From NCBI RefSeq assembly GCF_019375475.1, contig NZ_JAHXGQ010000007.1, positions 186,001-250,000 of the forward strand: DNA of 64,000 bases. Reading direction: 5' to 3'. The notes under the pieces are model-generated. The model saw only the letters and a program-made list of their open reading frames with translations. It had not been told where the DNA came from and ran no database searches. This DNA comes from Saccharothrix obliqua. GTDB lineage: Bacteria > Actinomycetota > Actinomycetes > Mycobacteriales > Pseudonocardiaceae. A program made the position numbers and the translations under genes. Positions 55,113-64,000 of the stretch are shown here, piece by piece (positions within the stretch are counted from its first letter, which is position 1; every line of letters starts with the position of its first letter).

Positions 55113-55922
55113 TTACCGGCTGGGCCGGGGACACGCGGGGTGCGATCCCGCCGTCACCAGCTTGTTCACCGCGACCTTGGGGTCGCCGCTCGTCACGAGT
55201 GATTCGCCGACCAGCACCGCGTCGGCGCCCGCGCCCGCGTAGGCCATCAGGTCGCCCGGCCCGGTCACGCCGGACTCGGCGATCTTGATGGTCTCGAAGG
55301 GCAGGCCGGGCGCGATCCGCCCGAACACGTCCTTGTCCACTTCCAGCGTGTGCAGGTTGCGCGCGTTGACGCCGATGACGCTCGCGCCCGCCTCCAGCGC
55401 CCGGTCGGCCTCCTCGGCCGTGTGCACCTCGACCAGCGCCGTCATGCCGAGCGATTCGACCCGGTCCAGCAACGACACCAGCGCGTTCTGCTCCAGCGCC
55501 GCCACGATCAGCAGCACCAGGTCCGCCCCGTGCAGGCGCGCCTCGTGCACCTGGTACGGGCTGACGATGAAGTCCTTGCGCAGCAACGGGACCCCGACCG
55601 CGGCGCGCACCGCGTCGAAATCCGCCAGCGACCCGCCGAACCGGCGCTGCTCGGTCAGCACGCTGATCGCCCGCGCGCCACCCGCCTCGTACCGCGCCGC
55701 GAGGTCCGCGGGCTCCGGGATCTCCGCCAACGCGCCCTTGGACGGGCTGCGCCGCTTGACCTCCGCGATCACGCCCACACCCGGCGACCGCAGCACCGAC
55801 ATCACGTCCTGCGGCGGCGCGACCTTCGCCGCCCGCTCCCTGAGCACGTCGAAGGGCAGTGCCGCCTCGCGCGCGGCGAGGTCCTCGCGGACCCCCTCGA
55901 TGATCGACTCCAGCACGGTCAT
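55113..55922 (-). CDS. trpC: Indole-3-glycerol phosphate synthase
   Basis: A 269-residue TrpC converting CdRP to indole-3-glycerol phosphate. Signature [14 protein letters not shown] contains the catalytic Lys; [21 protein letters not shown] and [12 protein letters not shown] are conserved. It is a single-domain enzyme, not fused to TrpF. The ATG follows GAGGTGC. A 187-bp gap separates it from the membrane protein gene upstream, in which I see no small gene. Confidence 0.97.
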   Translation of the reverse strand: MTVLESIIEGVREDLAAREAALPFDVLRERAAKVAPPQDVMSVLRSPGVGVIAEVKRRSPSKGALAEIPEPADLAARYEAGGARAISVLTEQRRFGGSLADFDAVRAAVGVPLLRKDFIVSPYQVHEARLHGADLVLLIVAALEQNALVSLLDRVESLGMTALVEVHTAEEADRALEAGASVIGVNARNLHTLEVDKDVFGRIAPGLPFETIKIAESGVTGPGDLMAYAGAGADAVLVGESLVTSGDPKVAVNKLVTAGSHPACPRPSR

Positions 55923-56109
55923 CCGAGCACCTCGCCCGTGTCCGTCAGGCCATCCGTTCCGCTCGCCAGCTCCCGCACGTCATGCTCCCCTTCCCGCCAC
56001 GAGGATGCTAACCCCGGACGGCGCACCGTCCGGCCACCGGGTCGTCCCGTTCACGCAGATGACCGGGGTTCCGCCGAGTCGACGTGCGCGAACGTGCGGC
56101 CGCGCCGGG

Positions 56110-56586
56110 TCAGTCCCGACCCGTCGGGTCGTCGCCGCGCTCCAGCGCGTTCCACAGCTCCCGATCGGGATCCGCGCTCCGCTTGGCCGCACCCGGTGTC
56201 TGGTAGCCGCCGCCCAGTCGCGGCATCGCCGATCCCCTCATCACCAGGACAACGCCGGCGACGACCACCAGCATTCCGGCCAGGCAGGCGAAACCACGTC
56301 CCAGCAGCTCACCCGGGCCGTTCACGCCGAGCCACGCGGCCGTGCCGCCGGTCGCGACGACCACGACGCCCAGCACGCGCCGCACCCAGCCGCCGAGCGC
56401 GACCACGGGCGCGACCTCGGCCAGGCACAGCAGCGCCATCGGCACCAGGGCGGGCACGACGACCTCGCCCCGGCGGTCCGCCGCGGCGTCCCAGACCAGG
56501 AGCGAGGAGCACCACAGCGCCGCCGCGCCGAGCACGAGCAGCAGCACGACCGTCCACAGTGGACGCTTCGACGGGCGGTCAGACAC
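56110..56586 (-). CDS. Trp-operon-associated membrane protein (TIGR02234)
   Basis: A 158-residue protein with four membrane helices in the first 115 residues and a hydrophilic tail with [29 protein letters not shown], which is typical of the tryptophan-biosynthesis-associated membrane protein found between trpE and trpC in actinobacteria. The role is unknown; Trp precursor handling has been suggested from context only. The GTG start overlaps the trpE stop by 8 bp. Confidence 0.88.
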   Translation of the reverse strand: MSDRPSKRPLWTVVLLLVLGAAALWCSSLLVWDAAADRRGEVVVPALVPMALLCLAEVAPVVALGGWVRRVLGVVVVATGGTAAWLGVNGPGELLGRGFACLAGMLVVVAGVVLVMRGSAMPRLGGGYQTPGAAKRSADPDRELWNALERGDDPTGRD

Positions 56587-58120
56587 GGGCCGGGTCCACC
56601 GCCGGTGCCATCGTCTGGGCGGTCGCGATCGCCGACAGCACCGCGCCCGCCTTGTTCAGGCACTCGTTGTCCTCGGCCACCGGGTCGGAGTCCGCCACGA
56701 TGCCGCCACCCGCCTGGACGTACGCCACGCCGTCACGCACCAGGGCGGTGCGGATGGCGATGGCGGTGTCCGCGTCGCCCGCGAAGTCCAGGTAGCCCAC
56801 GACACCGCCGTACAGGCCGCGCCGGGTCGGCTCCAGCTCCTCGATCAGCTCCATGGCGCGTGGCTTCGGCGCGCCGGAGAGCGTGCCCGCCGGGAAGCAG
56901 GCGGCGACCGCGTCGAACGCGGTGCGCCCCTCCGCCAGCTCGCCGCTGACCGTGGAGACGATGTGCATGACGTGGCTGTACCGCTCCACCTTGAAGAAGT
57001 CGACCACCGTCACCGAGCCCGGCTTGCACACCCGGCCCAGGTCGTTGCGGCCCAGGTCGACCAGCATCAGGTGCTCGGCGCGCTCCTTGTGGTCGGCCAG
57101 CAGGTCCTTCTCCAGCAGCGCGTCCTCCTCCTCGTCCACGCCGCGCCACCGCGTGCCCGCGATCGGGTGCGTGGTGGCCTTGCCGTCGCGCACCGTGACC
57201 AGGGACTCGGGGCTGCACCCGACGACGTCGAAGTCGTCCAGCCGCAGCAGGTACATGTACGGGCTGGGGTTGGAGGTGCGCAGCACCCGGTAGATGTCGA
57301 GGGCGTCCGCGGTGGTCCGCATCTCGAACCGCTGCGACAGCACCACCTGGAACGCCTCGCCCGCGCGGATGGCCTCCTTCGCCTTCTCCACCACCGCGTA
57401 GTGCTCCTGCTGCGAGCGGCGGCGGGTGAACTCCGGCTTGGGGCGGGAGAACACGGCGGTCGTGGGCGGCGCGGAACTCTGGAGGTCCTGGGTCATCCGG
57501 TCCAGGCGGGCCACCGCGTCGTCGTAGGCGGCGTCCACGCGTCCCGGCGAGTCGTCCCAGTTGATCGCGTTGGCGATGAGCGTGACGGTGCCCTCGTGGT
57601 GGTCGAGCGCCGCGAGGTCCGTGGCCAGGAGCATGACCAGCTCGGGGATCTTGAGGTCGTCCTCGGCGAGGTTCGGCAGCTTCTCCAGGCGGCGCACGGC
57701 GTCGTAGCCGATGTAGCCGACCATGCCGCCGGTCAGCGGCGGGAGGCCCGGCAGCGGGTCGGTGCGCAGGACCTCGATCGTCTCGCGCAGGGCCACCAGC
57801 GGGTCGCCGCCCTCCGGCAGGCCCACCGGGCGCGGGCCGAGCCAGAACGCCTCGCCGCCGGTCGCGGTGAGCGCGCCCGCCGAGCGCGCGCCGACGAACG
57901 ACCAGCGCGACCACGAGCGGCCGTTCTCGGCGGACTCGAACAGGAACGTGCCGGGGCGGTCCGCCGCGAGCTTGCGGTAGAGCCCGACGGGCGTCTCCCC
58001 GTCCGCGAGCAGCCTGCGCACCACCGGGATGACCCTGCGCTGCGCGGCGAGTTCGCGGAACTCCTCGCGCGTCGGGCTGACCTCGCCCAGACCCGCTCCT
58101 GCACCGATGACGCTCACCAT
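56579..58120 (-). CDS. trpE: Anthranilate synthase component I
   Basis: A 513-residue TrpE forming anthranilate from chorismate with ammonia supplied by TrpG, which is not encoded here. The catalytic region includes [32 protein letters not shown] and [20 protein letters not shown]. The N-terminal [19 protein letters not shown] resembles the Trp feedback site. Start candidates are ATG 58120 and ATG 58129; a CACAAT hexamer 7 nt before 58120 would make it leaderless. I see no Trp-codon leader peptide or attenuator in the upstream G-rich gap. Confidence 0.95.
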   Translation of the reverse strand: MVSVIGAGAGLGEVSPTREEFRELAAQRRVIPVVRRLLADGETPVGLYRKLAADRPGTFLFESAENGRSWSRWSFVGARSAGALTATGGEAFWLGPRPVGLPEGGDPLVALRETIEVLRTDPLPGLPPLTGGMVGYIGYDAVRRLEKLPNLAEDDLKIPELVMLLATDLAALDHHEGTVTLIANAINWDDSPGRVDAAYDDAVARLDRMTQDLQSSAPPTTAVFSRPKPEFTRRRSQQEHYAVVEKAKEAIRAGEAFQVVLSQRFEMRTTADALDIYRVLRTSNPSPYMYLLRLDDFDVVGCSPESLVTVRDGKATTHPIAGTRWRGVDEEEDALLEKDLLADHKERAEHLMLVDLGRNDLGRVCKPGSVTVVDFFKVERYSHVMHIVSTVSGELAEGRTAFDAVAACFPAGTLSGAPKPRAMELIEELEPTRRGLYGGVVGYLDFAGDADTAIAIRTALVRDGVAYVQAGGGIVADSDPVAEDNECLNKAGAVLSAIATAQTMAPAVDPARV

Positions 58121-58129
58121 GGGCGTCAT

Positions 58130-58764
58130 TGTGCCGTGTGCCTCGGCGCACGTCCCGGATGAGGGCTTCCGGGCCGCCTGCGGGGTCATCGGGGGCCGCC
58201 GTTCGGCTCACGGTTCCCGGGTCGGTTGGCGGGGTGTGGCCCGGGTTGGGGGTGTCCGGTGGGGGCGCTCAGCGGGCGGGGCGGGCGCGGCAGGGCAGGG
58301 CGGGACGGCGGGAGGGCACGGCGCGGTGCGGAGGGCGGGGAGGGCGCGACGGGGCAGGGCAGGGTCGGGGCGGCGGGAGGGGACGGCGCGGGGCGGCGGG
58401 CGCGGCGCGGAGGGCACGCGGGGCGGGGTCTGGACGGCGGGCGAGGCAGGCGCGGGGCGGCAGAGGCGGGGCGGGGGCCGCGCGGCGGCAACGGTGGGTG
58501 TGCGAGGCGAGGGCGGGGCACAGAGCGCGGGACGTGCGGCAATGGCGGGTGCGGGAACTCCGGCACCGCACCGGCGCGGCGGGTGGGTTGCCGTTTTTCG
58601 AGGTCGGGGGTGGCCTCCGGCCCCCGGTTCCATTATCCCACTCGACACCGACAATGTGACGCTGCGTGTGCAGCCGCACGGCCGGAGGCGGAGAAGTGGT
58701 GGCGGTGGGTGTTCGGGGCGTGTGAGGCTGGCGAGCGGGGCCGCGGCCGGTGGGGGCGGGCACT
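58130..58764. other. Gene-free G-rich intergenic region
   Basis: No gene is supported. From about 58230 to 58560 the + strand is made of short GGGGCGG/GGGCACGG/GGCGGGAG blocks with strong G over C bias and many possible G-quadruplex runs. It separates the divergent trpE and TetR genes and must hold their promoters. Confidence 0.6.
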
Positions 58765-58788
58765 TTATTTCAGCGCGCGTTGAAAAAA
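58765..58788. promoter_or_regulatory. TetR operator
   Basis: A 24-bp palindrome (core TTCAGCGCGCGTTGAA, 58769-58784) with two mismatched pairs ends 8 bp before the TetR start codon, which fits autorepression. Confidence 0.6.
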
Positions 58789-58796
58789 GGGCTGAC

Positions 58797-59429
58797 GTGA
58801 CACATCATGGTGGCGTGAACGAAGGCACGCGACAGGCCGAGCCCAAGCGCCGGGGACGGCGCGCCGGGGGCGAGGACACCAAGGCCGCACTGCTGGCGGC
58901 GGCGCGGGAGGTGTTCGTCGAGCGGGGTTACGAGGGTGCCACGGTGCGCTCCATCGCGGCTCGCGCGGGGGTCGACCCGGCGATGGTCAACCACTGGTTC
59001 GGCGGCAAGGAGGGGCTGTTCGTCAAGGCCGTCCTCCAGCTCCCGATCGACCCGGACACCCTGGTGGAACGGCTCCTCGACGGGCCGCCCGAGCAGCTCG
59101 GCGAGCGGATCGTCCGGAACTTCATCGGGGTCTGGGACGCGACCGGCGGCGGGCAGTTCGCGGCGCTCGTGCGCAGCGTCACGGCGCACGAGCAGGTCGC
59201 CGGCGCGCTGCACGAGTTCATCGTGCGGACGGTGCTGCACCGGGTCGTCGCGACCGTCACCAACGACCGGCCCGAGCTGCGCGCCACGCTCGCCGCGAGC
59301 CAGATCGTGGGCATGGGCATGGTCCGCTACGTGCTCGCCTTCGAACCGCTGGCGAGCACGGACGTGGACACCATGGTCAAGGCCGTCGCGCCGAACCTCC
59401 AGCGCTACCTCACCGGCGACATCGGCTGA
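58797..59429 (+). CDS. TetR family transcriptional regulator
   Basis: A 210-residue TetR regulator. The N-terminal HTH is GATVRSIAARAGVDPAMVNH with WFGGKEGLF; the C-terminal all-helical domain resembles the TetR_C_16 type (FIGVWDATGGGQFAALVRSV). The GTG at 58797 has AAAGGG about 6 nt upstream; the GTG at 58815 is an alternative. A palindrome overlaps its promoter. It ends 3 bp from the convergent hisI. No transporter or enzyme adjoins, so its targets are unknown. Confidence 0.92.
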   Translation: MTHHGGVNEGTRQAEPKRRGRRAGGEDTKAALLAAAREVFVERGYEGATVRSIAARAGVDPAMVNHWFGGKEGLFVKAVLQLPIDPDTLVERLLDGPPEQLGERIVRNFIGVWDATGGGQFAALVRSVTAHEQVAGALHEFIVRTVLHRVVATVTNDRPELRATLAASQIVGMGMVRYVLAFEPLASTDVDTMVKAVAPNLQRYLTGDIG

Positions 59430-59432
59430 CCC

Positions 59433-59783
59433 TCACTCCGACGCCAGCAGCAGGTCCGCGTCGAAGCACGTCCGGTCGCCGGTGTGGCACGCCCCGCCCA
59501 CCTGGTCCACGACCAGCAGCAGGGTGTCGCCGTCGCAGTCCAGCCGCACCTCGTGCACGTACTGGGTGTGCCCGGACGTCTCGCCCTTCACCCACAGCTG
59601 CTGCCGGCTGCGCGAGTAGTACGTGGCGCGCCGCGTGGTCAGCGTGCGGTGCAACGCCTCGTCGTCCATCCACGCCACCATCAGCACCTCGTTGGTGCCG
59701 CGCTGCTGCGCCACCGCGCACACCAAGCCGTCCGCGGTGCGCTTGAGCCGGGCGGCGATCGCGGGGTCCAGCGCGCCGGTCAC
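59433..59783 (-). CDS. hisI: Phosphoribosyl-AMP cyclohydrolase
   Basis: A 116-residue HisI that opens the purine ring of PR-AMP in histidine synthesis. Family motifs include [35 protein letters not shown] and [20 protein letters not shown] with the zinc-binding Cys residues and Asp. The GTG start overlaps the stop of the upstream membrane protein gene by 4 bp. Confidence 0.96.
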   Translation of the reverse strand: MTGALDPAIAARLKRTADGLVCAVAQQRGTNEVLMVAWMDDEALHRTLTTRRATYYSRSRQQLWVKGETSGHTQYVHEVRLDCDGDTLLLVVDQVGGACHTGDRTCFDADLLLASE

Positions 59784-60148
59784 CGCGGCGCCCCGAAGTA
59801 CAGGCGGGCGGGACGGGTGTTGAGCACCACCACGCCGAACACGTGCCCCGCGGACAACACGCCCGCCACGACCCGCACCCACACCGGCCCCTGGTTGAGC
59901 ACGGCCAGCAGGTGCACCAGGGCGACCACGCCGTACACGACGGCGGTGGTGAGGCGGGCGGGCCGCAGGCGCGCCAGCAGGCCCGCCACCGCGAGCAGCT
60001 CCAGCACCAGGACGATCAGCGGGAACTTGACCCACGCCCCGTCACCGTCGCCCTGCCAGCGCAGGAGACCCTCCGCCAGGAACAGCAAACCGCCTGCGGC
60101 TCCCACCAGGATCGCGAGCCGGACTTCCACCGGCGCTTCACGCAGCAC
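59780..60148 (-). CDS. Membrane protein of the his cluster, unknown function
   Basis: A 122-residue protein with four predicted membrane helices (about 10-26, 40-60, 66-83 and 88-108). I do not recognise a family beyond small membrane proteins found in actinobacterial his loci. It is tightly packed: its GTG is 1 bp after the hisF stop and its stop overlaps hisI by 4 bp, so it belongs to the hisF-hisI transcript. Confidence 0.75.
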   Translation of the reverse strand: MLREAPVEVRLAILVGAAGGLLFLAEGLLRWQGDGDGAWVKFPLIVLVLELLAVAGLLARLRPARLTTAVVYGVVALVHLLAVLNQGPVWVRVVAGVLSAGHVFGVVVLNTRPARLYFGAPR

Positions 60149-60149
60149 G

Positions 60150-60923
60150 TCAGCGAACCTCCACGCCCGCTTCGCGCAGGCCCTTCTTCACCTCGGCGAT
60201 GCGCAGCTCCCCGAAGTGGAACACGCTCGCCGCCAACACGGCGTCCGCACCCGCGTCCACGGCGGGCGGGAAGTGGTCGACCCGGCCCGCGCCGCCGCTG
60301 GCGATCAGCGGCACGTCCACCACCGCGCGCACCAGCCGGATCAGCTCCAGGTCGAACCCGTTCTTGGTGCCGTCGGCGTCCATCGAGTTCAGCAGGATCT
60401 CGCCGACGCCCAGCTCCTGGCCGCGGGCGGCCCACTCGACGGCGTCGATGCCGGTGCCGCGCCGCCCGCCGTGGGTGGTCACCTCGAACCCGGACGGCGT
60501 CGGCCGCTCGCCCCCGGGCACGCGCCGGGCGTCCACGGACAGCACGACGCACTGCGCGCCGAACCGCCGCGACAGCTCGCCGAGCAGTTCCGGGCGGGCG
60601 ATGGCGGCCGTGTTCACGCTCACCTTGTCCGCGCCCGCGCGCAGCAGCTTGTCCACGTCGTCCGGCGTCCGCACGCCACCGCCCACGGTGAGCGGGATGA
60701 ACACCTGCTCGGCGGTGCGCCGCACCACGTCGAACGTCGTCTCCCGCTCGGCCGACGACGCCGTCACGTCCAGGAAGGTCAGCTCGTCGGCGCCCTCGGC
60801 GTCGTAGGCGCGGGCCAGTTCGACCGGGTCGCCCGCGTCCACCAGGTCGGTGAAGTTGACGCCCTTCACCACCCGCCCCCGGTCGACGTCCAGGCATGGG
60901 ATCACGCGCACCGCGACTGACAT
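60150..60923 (-). CDS. hisF: Imidazole glycerol phosphate synthase subunit HisF
   Basis: A 257-residue (beta/alpha)8 cyclase subunit that combines PRFAR with ammonia from HisH to give IGP and AICAR. The catalytic Asp is in [19 protein letters not shown]; the second is in [18 protein letters not shown]; the phosphate sites include [15 protein letters not shown] and [11 protein letters not shown]. The ATG is preceded at 7 nt by TAGGCT, so the transcript may be leaderless. Confidence 0.98.
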   Translation of the reverse strand: MSVAVRVIPCLDVDRGRVVKGVNFTDLVDAGDPVELARAYDAEGADELTFLDVTASSAERETTFDVVRRTAEQVFIPLTVGGGVRTPDDVDKLLRAGADKVSVNTAAIARPELLGELSRRFGAQCVVLSVDARRVPGGERPTPSGFEVTTHGGRRGTGIDAVEWAARGQELGVGEILLNSMDADGTKNGFDLELIRLVRAVVDVPLIASGGAGRVDHFPPAVDAGADAVLAASVFHFGELRIAEVKKGLREAGVEVR

Positions 60924-60930
60924 GGGCGAA

Positions 60931-60936
60931 AGCCTA
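60931..60936 (-). promoter_or_regulatory. -10 element, leaderless hisF transcript
   Basis: TAGGCT on the minus strand lies 7 nt before the hisF ATG, with no ribosome-binding site between. Confidence 0.5.
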
Positions 60937-61008
60937 CGGGTGCGGCCGACGGCGAACCGCGTCGCCCGCCGGTGTGGCGCGCGAGGCGCGGGACACCGGC
61001 CGGTGGGT

Positions 61009-61014
61009 TAGCGT
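61009..61014 (+). promoter_or_regulatory. -10 element, leaderless transcript
   Basis: TAGCGT ends 6 nt before the GTG at 61021. Confidence 0.5.
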
Positions 61015-61020
61015 GCGCCG

Positions 61021-61395
61021 GTGAGCCTCGGCGACGACAAGTACCTGCTGCTGACGACCTTCCGCAAGAGCGGCGTGCCGGTGCCGACGCCGGTGTGGGC
61101 GGTGCGGCGGGGCACGTCGGTCTACGTCTGGTCGGCGGCTCAGGCGGGCAAGGTCAAGCGCATCCGCAACAACCCGGCGGTGACGGTCGCGCCGTGCGAC
61201 GTGCGCGGCAACCCGACCGGACCCCCCACGTCCGCACGCGCCACCGTGCTGGACGACCGGGGCAGCGCCGAGGTGCGTGCCCTGATCGCCCGCGAGTACG
61301 GCCTGGTCGGTCGGCTGACGCTGCTCGGCAGCGCGTTGCGCCGGGGCAGGCGCGGCACGGTGGGCATCGAGATCGTGCCGTCAACCGGCGGTTGA
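61021..61395 (+). CDS. PPOX class F420-dependent oxidoreductase
   Basis: A 124-residue split-barrel flavin/F420-binding protein: DDKYLLLTTFRKSGVPVPTP, then VWSAAQAGKVKRIRNNPAVT and VAPCDVRGNPTGP are hallmarks of the actinobacterial PPOX-class F420 group. The substrate is unknown. The GTG start is set by the -10 six nt upstream. Its stop codon lies within the first of two palindromes that control the next gene. It is divergent from hisF. Confidence 0.88.
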   Translation: MSLGDDKYLLLTTFRKSGVPVPTPVWAVRRGTSVYVWSAAQAGKVKRIRNNPAVTVAPCDVRGNPTGPPTSARATVLDDRGSAEVRALIAREYGLVGRLTLLGSALRRGRRGTVGIEIVPSTGG

Positions 61396-61425
61396 CCCCG
61401 CCCACAGCGTCAACCTAGAGTTGAC
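61380..61425 (+). promoter_or_regulatory. Twin-palindrome promoter of the HTH-ClpN gene
   Basis: Two palindromes with the same arms, GTCAAC-n5-GTTGAC, lie at 61380-61396 and 61409-61425, 29 bp centre to centre. The first contains the -35 TTGACC (61392-61397), the second the -10 TAGAGT (61416-61421; 18-bp spacer). The ATG follows 6 nt after the -10, so the mRNA should be leaderless. This is a classic repressor layout. Confidence 0.7.
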
Positions 61426-61427
61426 GG

Positions 61428-62150
61428 ATGGTCATCGCGCCGGTGCAGCTCACCGACCTGATCGTCACCGTCGCCCAGGAGCACGCCGACGCGCTGGGCC
61501 GCCTCACCGCGGCCGTCGAGCTGAGCGGGCAGCTGGACGAACTCGGCGACCACCTCATCGGGCACTTCGTGGACGAGGCCCGCCGCTCGGGCGCGAGCTG
61601 GACCGAGATCGGCGAGAGCATCGGCGTCACCAAGCAGGCCGCGCAGAAGCGGTTCGTGCCCAAGGAGTCGCCGGACCTCAAGCCCAGCTTCGACCGCTAC
61701 ACCGACCGGGCGCGGCGGGTGGTCGTGCTGGCCCGCCACCACGCCCGGTTCAGCGAGCGGATCGGGACCGAGCACCTGCTGCTCGGCCTGATGGACGAGT
61801 CGGGCGGCGTCGGCGCGAAGGCCATCGCGAAGCTGGAGGGCGCGGAGGGCACCACGCGCCTGGCGACGCTCAACGCGCTCGACCGGACCAGCCGCGAACG
61901 CCCGCCGAACCAGCCGTTCACCGCGCACTGCAAGAAGGCGCTGGAACTCACCGTCCGCGAGGCGCTCCGGCTCGGGCACACGTTCGTCGGCACGGAGCAC
62001 CTGCTCCTCGGGCTGCTCAGCGTCGAGGAGTGCACCGCGGCCGAGGTCATGGCCACGACGGGCATCACCAAGGCCGCGGCGGAGAGCTACGTCGTCGCGG
62101 AGTTCACCAAGGCGATCACCGCACCGCGGCAAGCGCCTCCGGGAGGGTGA
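61428..62150 (+). CDS. HTH and Clp N-terminal repeat domain protein
   Basis: A 240-residue protein. Residues about 10-75 are helical and end in an HTH-like segment, [20 protein letters not shown]. Residues about 85-235 contain two Clp_N (ClpR) repeats, each ending in EHLLLGLM or EHLLLGLL, as in the substrate/adaptor-binding N-domain of ClpC. There is no AAA+ domain, so it is not an unfoldase. It may be a transcription factor that senses Clp adaptor or misfolded-protein status, or a ClpC mimic (inference). The twin palindromes over its promoter suggest autoregulation. Its 3' end overlaps the convergent priA by 35 nt. Confidence 0.85.
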   Translation: MVIAPVQLTDLIVTVAQEHADALGRLTAAVELSGQLDELGDHLIGHFVDEARRSGASWTEIGESIGVTKQAAQKRFVPKESPDLKPSFDRYTDRARRVVVLARHHARFSERIGTEHLLLGLMDESGGVGAKAIAKLEGAEGTTRLATLNALDRTSRERPPNQPFTAHCKKALELTVREALRLGHTFVGTEHLLLGLLSVEECTAAEVMATTGITKAAAESYVVAEFTKAITAPRQAPPGG

Positions 62151-62847
62151 ACGCGCCCGCGTACAGGGCCTTGCCGATGATCGCGCCCTCCACGCCGTCG
62201 CGGCCCAGCGCGGCCAGCGCCACCAGGTCGTCCACACTGGACACCCCGCCGGAGGCGATGACCGGCGCGTCGGTGCGCGCGCAGACCTCGCGCAGCAGCG
62301 CGGTGTTCGGACCCTGGAGCGTGCCGTCCTTGCCGACGTCGGTCACCACGTAGCGGGCGCACCCGTCGCGGTCGAGCCGGTCGAGCACCTCCCACAGGTC
62401 GCCGCCGTCCCGGGTCCAGCCGCGCGCGGCCAGCCGGTGGCCCTCGGGCGTGATCCGCACGTCCAGGCCGACCGCGATCCGGTCGCCGTGCTCGGCGATG
62501 GCCTTGGCGCACCACACCGGGTCCTCCAGCGCGGCGGTGCCCAGGTTGACCCGGGCGCACCCGGTGGCCAGGGCGGCGGCGAGCGACGCGTCGTCCCGGA
62601 TGCCGCCGGACAGCTCGACCTCGACGTCCAGCTCGCCCACCACGCGCTCGATCAGCTCGCGGTTGTTCCCGCGGCCGAACGCGGCGTCGAGGTCGACCAG
62701 GTGCACCCACTCCGCACCCGCGCGCTGCCAGGCGTGCGCGGCGTCCACCGGGGAGCCGTAGGAGGTCTCGGTGCCGGCTTCGCCCTGCACGAGTCGGACG
62801 GCCTGGCCGTCGGCCACGTCGACGGCCGGAAGCAGCGTGAAAGTCAC
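62116..62847 (-). CDS. priA: Bifunctional phosphoribosyl isomerase (HisA/TrpF activity)
   Basis: A 243-residue (beta/alpha)8 isomerase. [58 protein letters not shown] and [15 protein letters not shown] match actinobacterial PriA, which performs both HisA (ProFAR) and TrpF (PRA) isomerisation. The trp operon beside it has no trpF, which supports the dual role. The GTG is 7 nt after TAGGCT, suggesting a leaderless start. It follows hisH on the same strand, and its 3' end overlaps the HTH-ClpN gene. Confidence 0.95.
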   Translation of the reverse strand: MTFTLLPAVDVADGQAVRLVQGEAGTETSYGSPVDAAHAWQRAGAEWVHLVDLDAAFGRGNNRELIERVVGELDVEVELSGGIRDDASLAAALATGCARVNLGTAALEDPVWCAKAIAEHGDRIAVGLDVRITPEGHRLAARGWTRDGGDLWEVLDRLDRDGCARYVVTDVGKDGTLQGPNTALLREVCARTDAPVIASGGVSSVDDLVALAALGRDGVEGAIIGKALYAGAFTLPEALAAVR

Positions 62848-62854
62848 GCCGAAC

Positions 62855-62860
62855 AGCCTA
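62855..62860 (-). promoter_or_regulatory. -10 element, leaderless priA transcript
   Basis: TAGGCT on the minus strand lies 7 nt before the priA GTG, in the 45-bp gap after hisH. Confidence 0.5.
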
Positions 62861-62892
62861 GTTGCCGCTGGTCCGAACCCGCCGGGCACCCG

Positions 62893-63528
62893 TCACCGGA
62901 ACGTGCCGAGCCAGTTCTCCAGCAGGTGCGCGCCCGCGTCGCCGGACTTCTCCGGGTGGAACTGGGTCGCCCACAGCGGTCCGTTCTCGACGGCCGCCAC
63001 GAACTCGTCACCGCCGTGCTCGGACCACGTCACCAACGGCGGGCGGATCACGTCGGAGGGCTCCAGCTCCCACCGCCGCACGCCGTAGGAGTGGACGAAG
63101 TAGAACCGGGTGTCCGGGTCGAGGCCCGCGAACAGCCGCGTGCCCTCGGGCGCGCGGACCGTGTTCCAGCCCATGTGCGGCACCACGGGCGCGTCCAACC
63201 GCTCCACGGTGCCCGGCCACTCGCCGCAGCCCTCGGTGCGCACGCCGTGCTCGATGCCGCGGTCGAACAGGATCTGCATCCCGACGCAGATGCCGAGCAC
63301 GGGACGGCCGCCGGCCAGGCGCTCGCCGATGATCCGCCCGCCCTTGACCTCGTTCAGCCCCGCCATGCACGCCGCGTACGCGCCGACGCCCGGCACGACC
63401 AGCCCGTCCGCGGCCAGCGCCGCCCGGTGGTCCGACGTCACCTCGACGGACGCGCCGACCCGCCGCAGGGCGCGTTCGGCGGAGCGGAGGTTGCCGGATC
63501 CGTAGTCCAGTACGACGACTCGTGCCAC
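62893..63528 (-). CDS. hisH: Imidazole glycerol phosphate synthase subunit HisH
   Basis: A 211-residue class I glutamine amidotransferase that feeds ammonia to HisF. The catalytic Cys is in [16 protein letters not shown], and the His/Glu pair in [14 protein letters not shown]. The N-terminal [18 protein letters not shown] binds the partner. The GTG lies 6 nt after TAGCCT. Confidence 0.97.
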   Translation of the reverse strand: MARVVVLDYGSGNLRSAERALRRVGASVEVTSDHRAALAADGLVVPGVGAYAACMAGLNEVKGGRIIGERLAGGRPVLGICVGMQILFDRGIEHGVRTEGCGEWPGTVERLDAPVVPHMGWNTVRAPEGTRLFAGLDPDTRFYFVHSYGVRRWELEPSDVIRPPLVTWSEHGGDEFVAAVENGPLWATQFHPEKSGDAGAHLLENWLGTFR

Positions 63529-63534
63529 CCCACC

Positions 63535-63540
63535 AGGCTA
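63535..63540 (-). promoter_or_regulatory. -10 element of hisH
   Basis: TAGCCT lies 6 nt before the hisH GTG; its TAG is also the stop codon of the gene upstream. No independent ribosome-binding site is convincing. Confidence 0.4.
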
Positions 63541-64000
63541 GGCCAACGGCGCGCCGCCCTGCGTCACCGGTACCACCGGCAGCACCGTGTTGATCGCCAG
63601 GCCCGCCCGGTCGGGCAGCGCGGTGATCCACGTGTCGGCCCGGCCCTCGTCGACCAGCACGCGCACCTCGGCGACGTCGGCGGGCACCTCGGGCTCGCCC
63701 TCGACCGCGCCCAACCGCCACCACCGCAGCGCACCCACCAGGCGGCGGGCCGCGCCGGTGTACCCGGCGGCCGTCCCGTCCGCCCACACCGCGCCACGCG
63801 CGTCCCAGCGCACCAGCAACCCCGACCCGCCGACCGCGCGCACCCGCTCGGCGAACCGCCGGGCCGCCGGGAACCCGATCTCCCGGCGGGGCAGCAGCAC
63901 CGTGCCCGAGGCGACCGGGACCAGGGCGGCCGGCCCGGCTTCGGCGCGGTGCAGCGCCAGTTGCAGTTCGGCGGTCGGCGCGTGTGTCCAGATCAGGGTT
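63538..64000 (-). CDS. Unknown protein of the his cluster, cut by window edge
   Basis: The C-terminal 153 residues of a protein whose start lies beyond the right edge. The visible part is hydrophilic, with Trp-rich segments (RLVGALRWWRLGAVEGEPEV) and no membrane helix or motif that I recognise. It ends 9 bp before hisH, so it is probably co-transcribed with the his genes. Its function is not assignable from this fragment. Confidence 0.65.
   Translation of the reverse strand, partial: TLIWTHAPTAELQLALHRAEAGPAALVPVASGTVLLPRREIGFPAARRFAERVRAVGGSGLLVRWDARGAVWADGTAAGYTGAARRLVGALRWWRLGAVEGEPEVPADVAEVRVLVDEGRADTWITALPDRAGLAINTVLPVVPVTQGGAPLA

Overview
This is a high-GC actinobacterial chromosome segment. 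Several features point to a filamentous actinomycete, probably of the Pseudonocardiales (Saccharothrix/Actinosynnema/Lentzea-like; inference from gene content, not a database match). These are the GTG/TTG starts, a SARP/AfsR-type and a LAL-type giant regulator, an XRE-DUF5753 regulator, a GH18 chitinase with dre-like promoter repeats, a PriA-type HisA, and split trp and his clusters. I see no rRNA, tRNA, CRISPR array, insertion sequence, prophage or biosynthetic gene cluster. Most of the window is core metabolism with regulatory and secreted genes between.

Layout. 1-5.9 kb: beta-oxidation genes (racemase, acyl-CoA dehydrogenase, thiolase, bifunctional FadB). 5.9-10.6 kb: a very large secreted phosphodiester glycosidase/metallophosphoesterase preceded by an AraC-type regulator, whose upstream promoter carries a perfect dre (DasR-type) palindrome between its -35 and -10. 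11-14.7 kb: small membrane protein, AlkZ/YcaQ-like HTH_42 protein, Thr-rich membrane-anchored protein and a LacI regulator. 14.8-27.4 kb (all minus strand): MacB-like ABC exporter, LAL regulator, small repeat protein, secreted chitinase, AfsR-type regulator. 27.4-39.2 kb: DedA, XRE-DUF5753 with a divergent CxxC protein, rhomboid-like protein, 6-phosphogluconate dehydrogenase, LysE exporter/Lrp/PLP decarboxylase, Uma2, TesB, pyruvate kinase, VanZ, DUF2461.

39.5-52.5 kb: glutamate synthase gltBD with a candidate GlnR box, a DctA-like carrier, a TAXI binding protein with a histidine kinase and response regulator but no TRAP permease, a secreted AMIN-like protein, and lgt. 53-64 kb: trpE-membrane protein-trpC-trpB-trpA, a TetR regulator, then hisI-membrane protein-hisF and an unknown gene-hisH-priA. 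An F420-type protein and an HTH-ClpN protein sit inside the his cluster. PriA probably supplies the TrpF activity missing from the trp operon, so the two amino acid clusters are functionally linked.

The most unusual features are: (i) the dre-spanning promoter upstream of the AraC/NAGPA-like pair, which suggests an undescribed GlcNAc-phosphodiester scavenging module coordinated with the chitinase; (ii) a 39-bp-period hairpin repeat family at three loci just downstream of genes; (iii) an HTH-ClpN gene whose -35 and -10 are each covered by the same-arm palindrome; (iv) a cluster of four hairpins at 27.6-27.8 kb; and (v) an in-frame loss of about 22 residues in the NAD domain of the FadB-like protein. 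Many operon heads appear leaderless, with a TANNNT hexamer 6-8 nt before the start codon.
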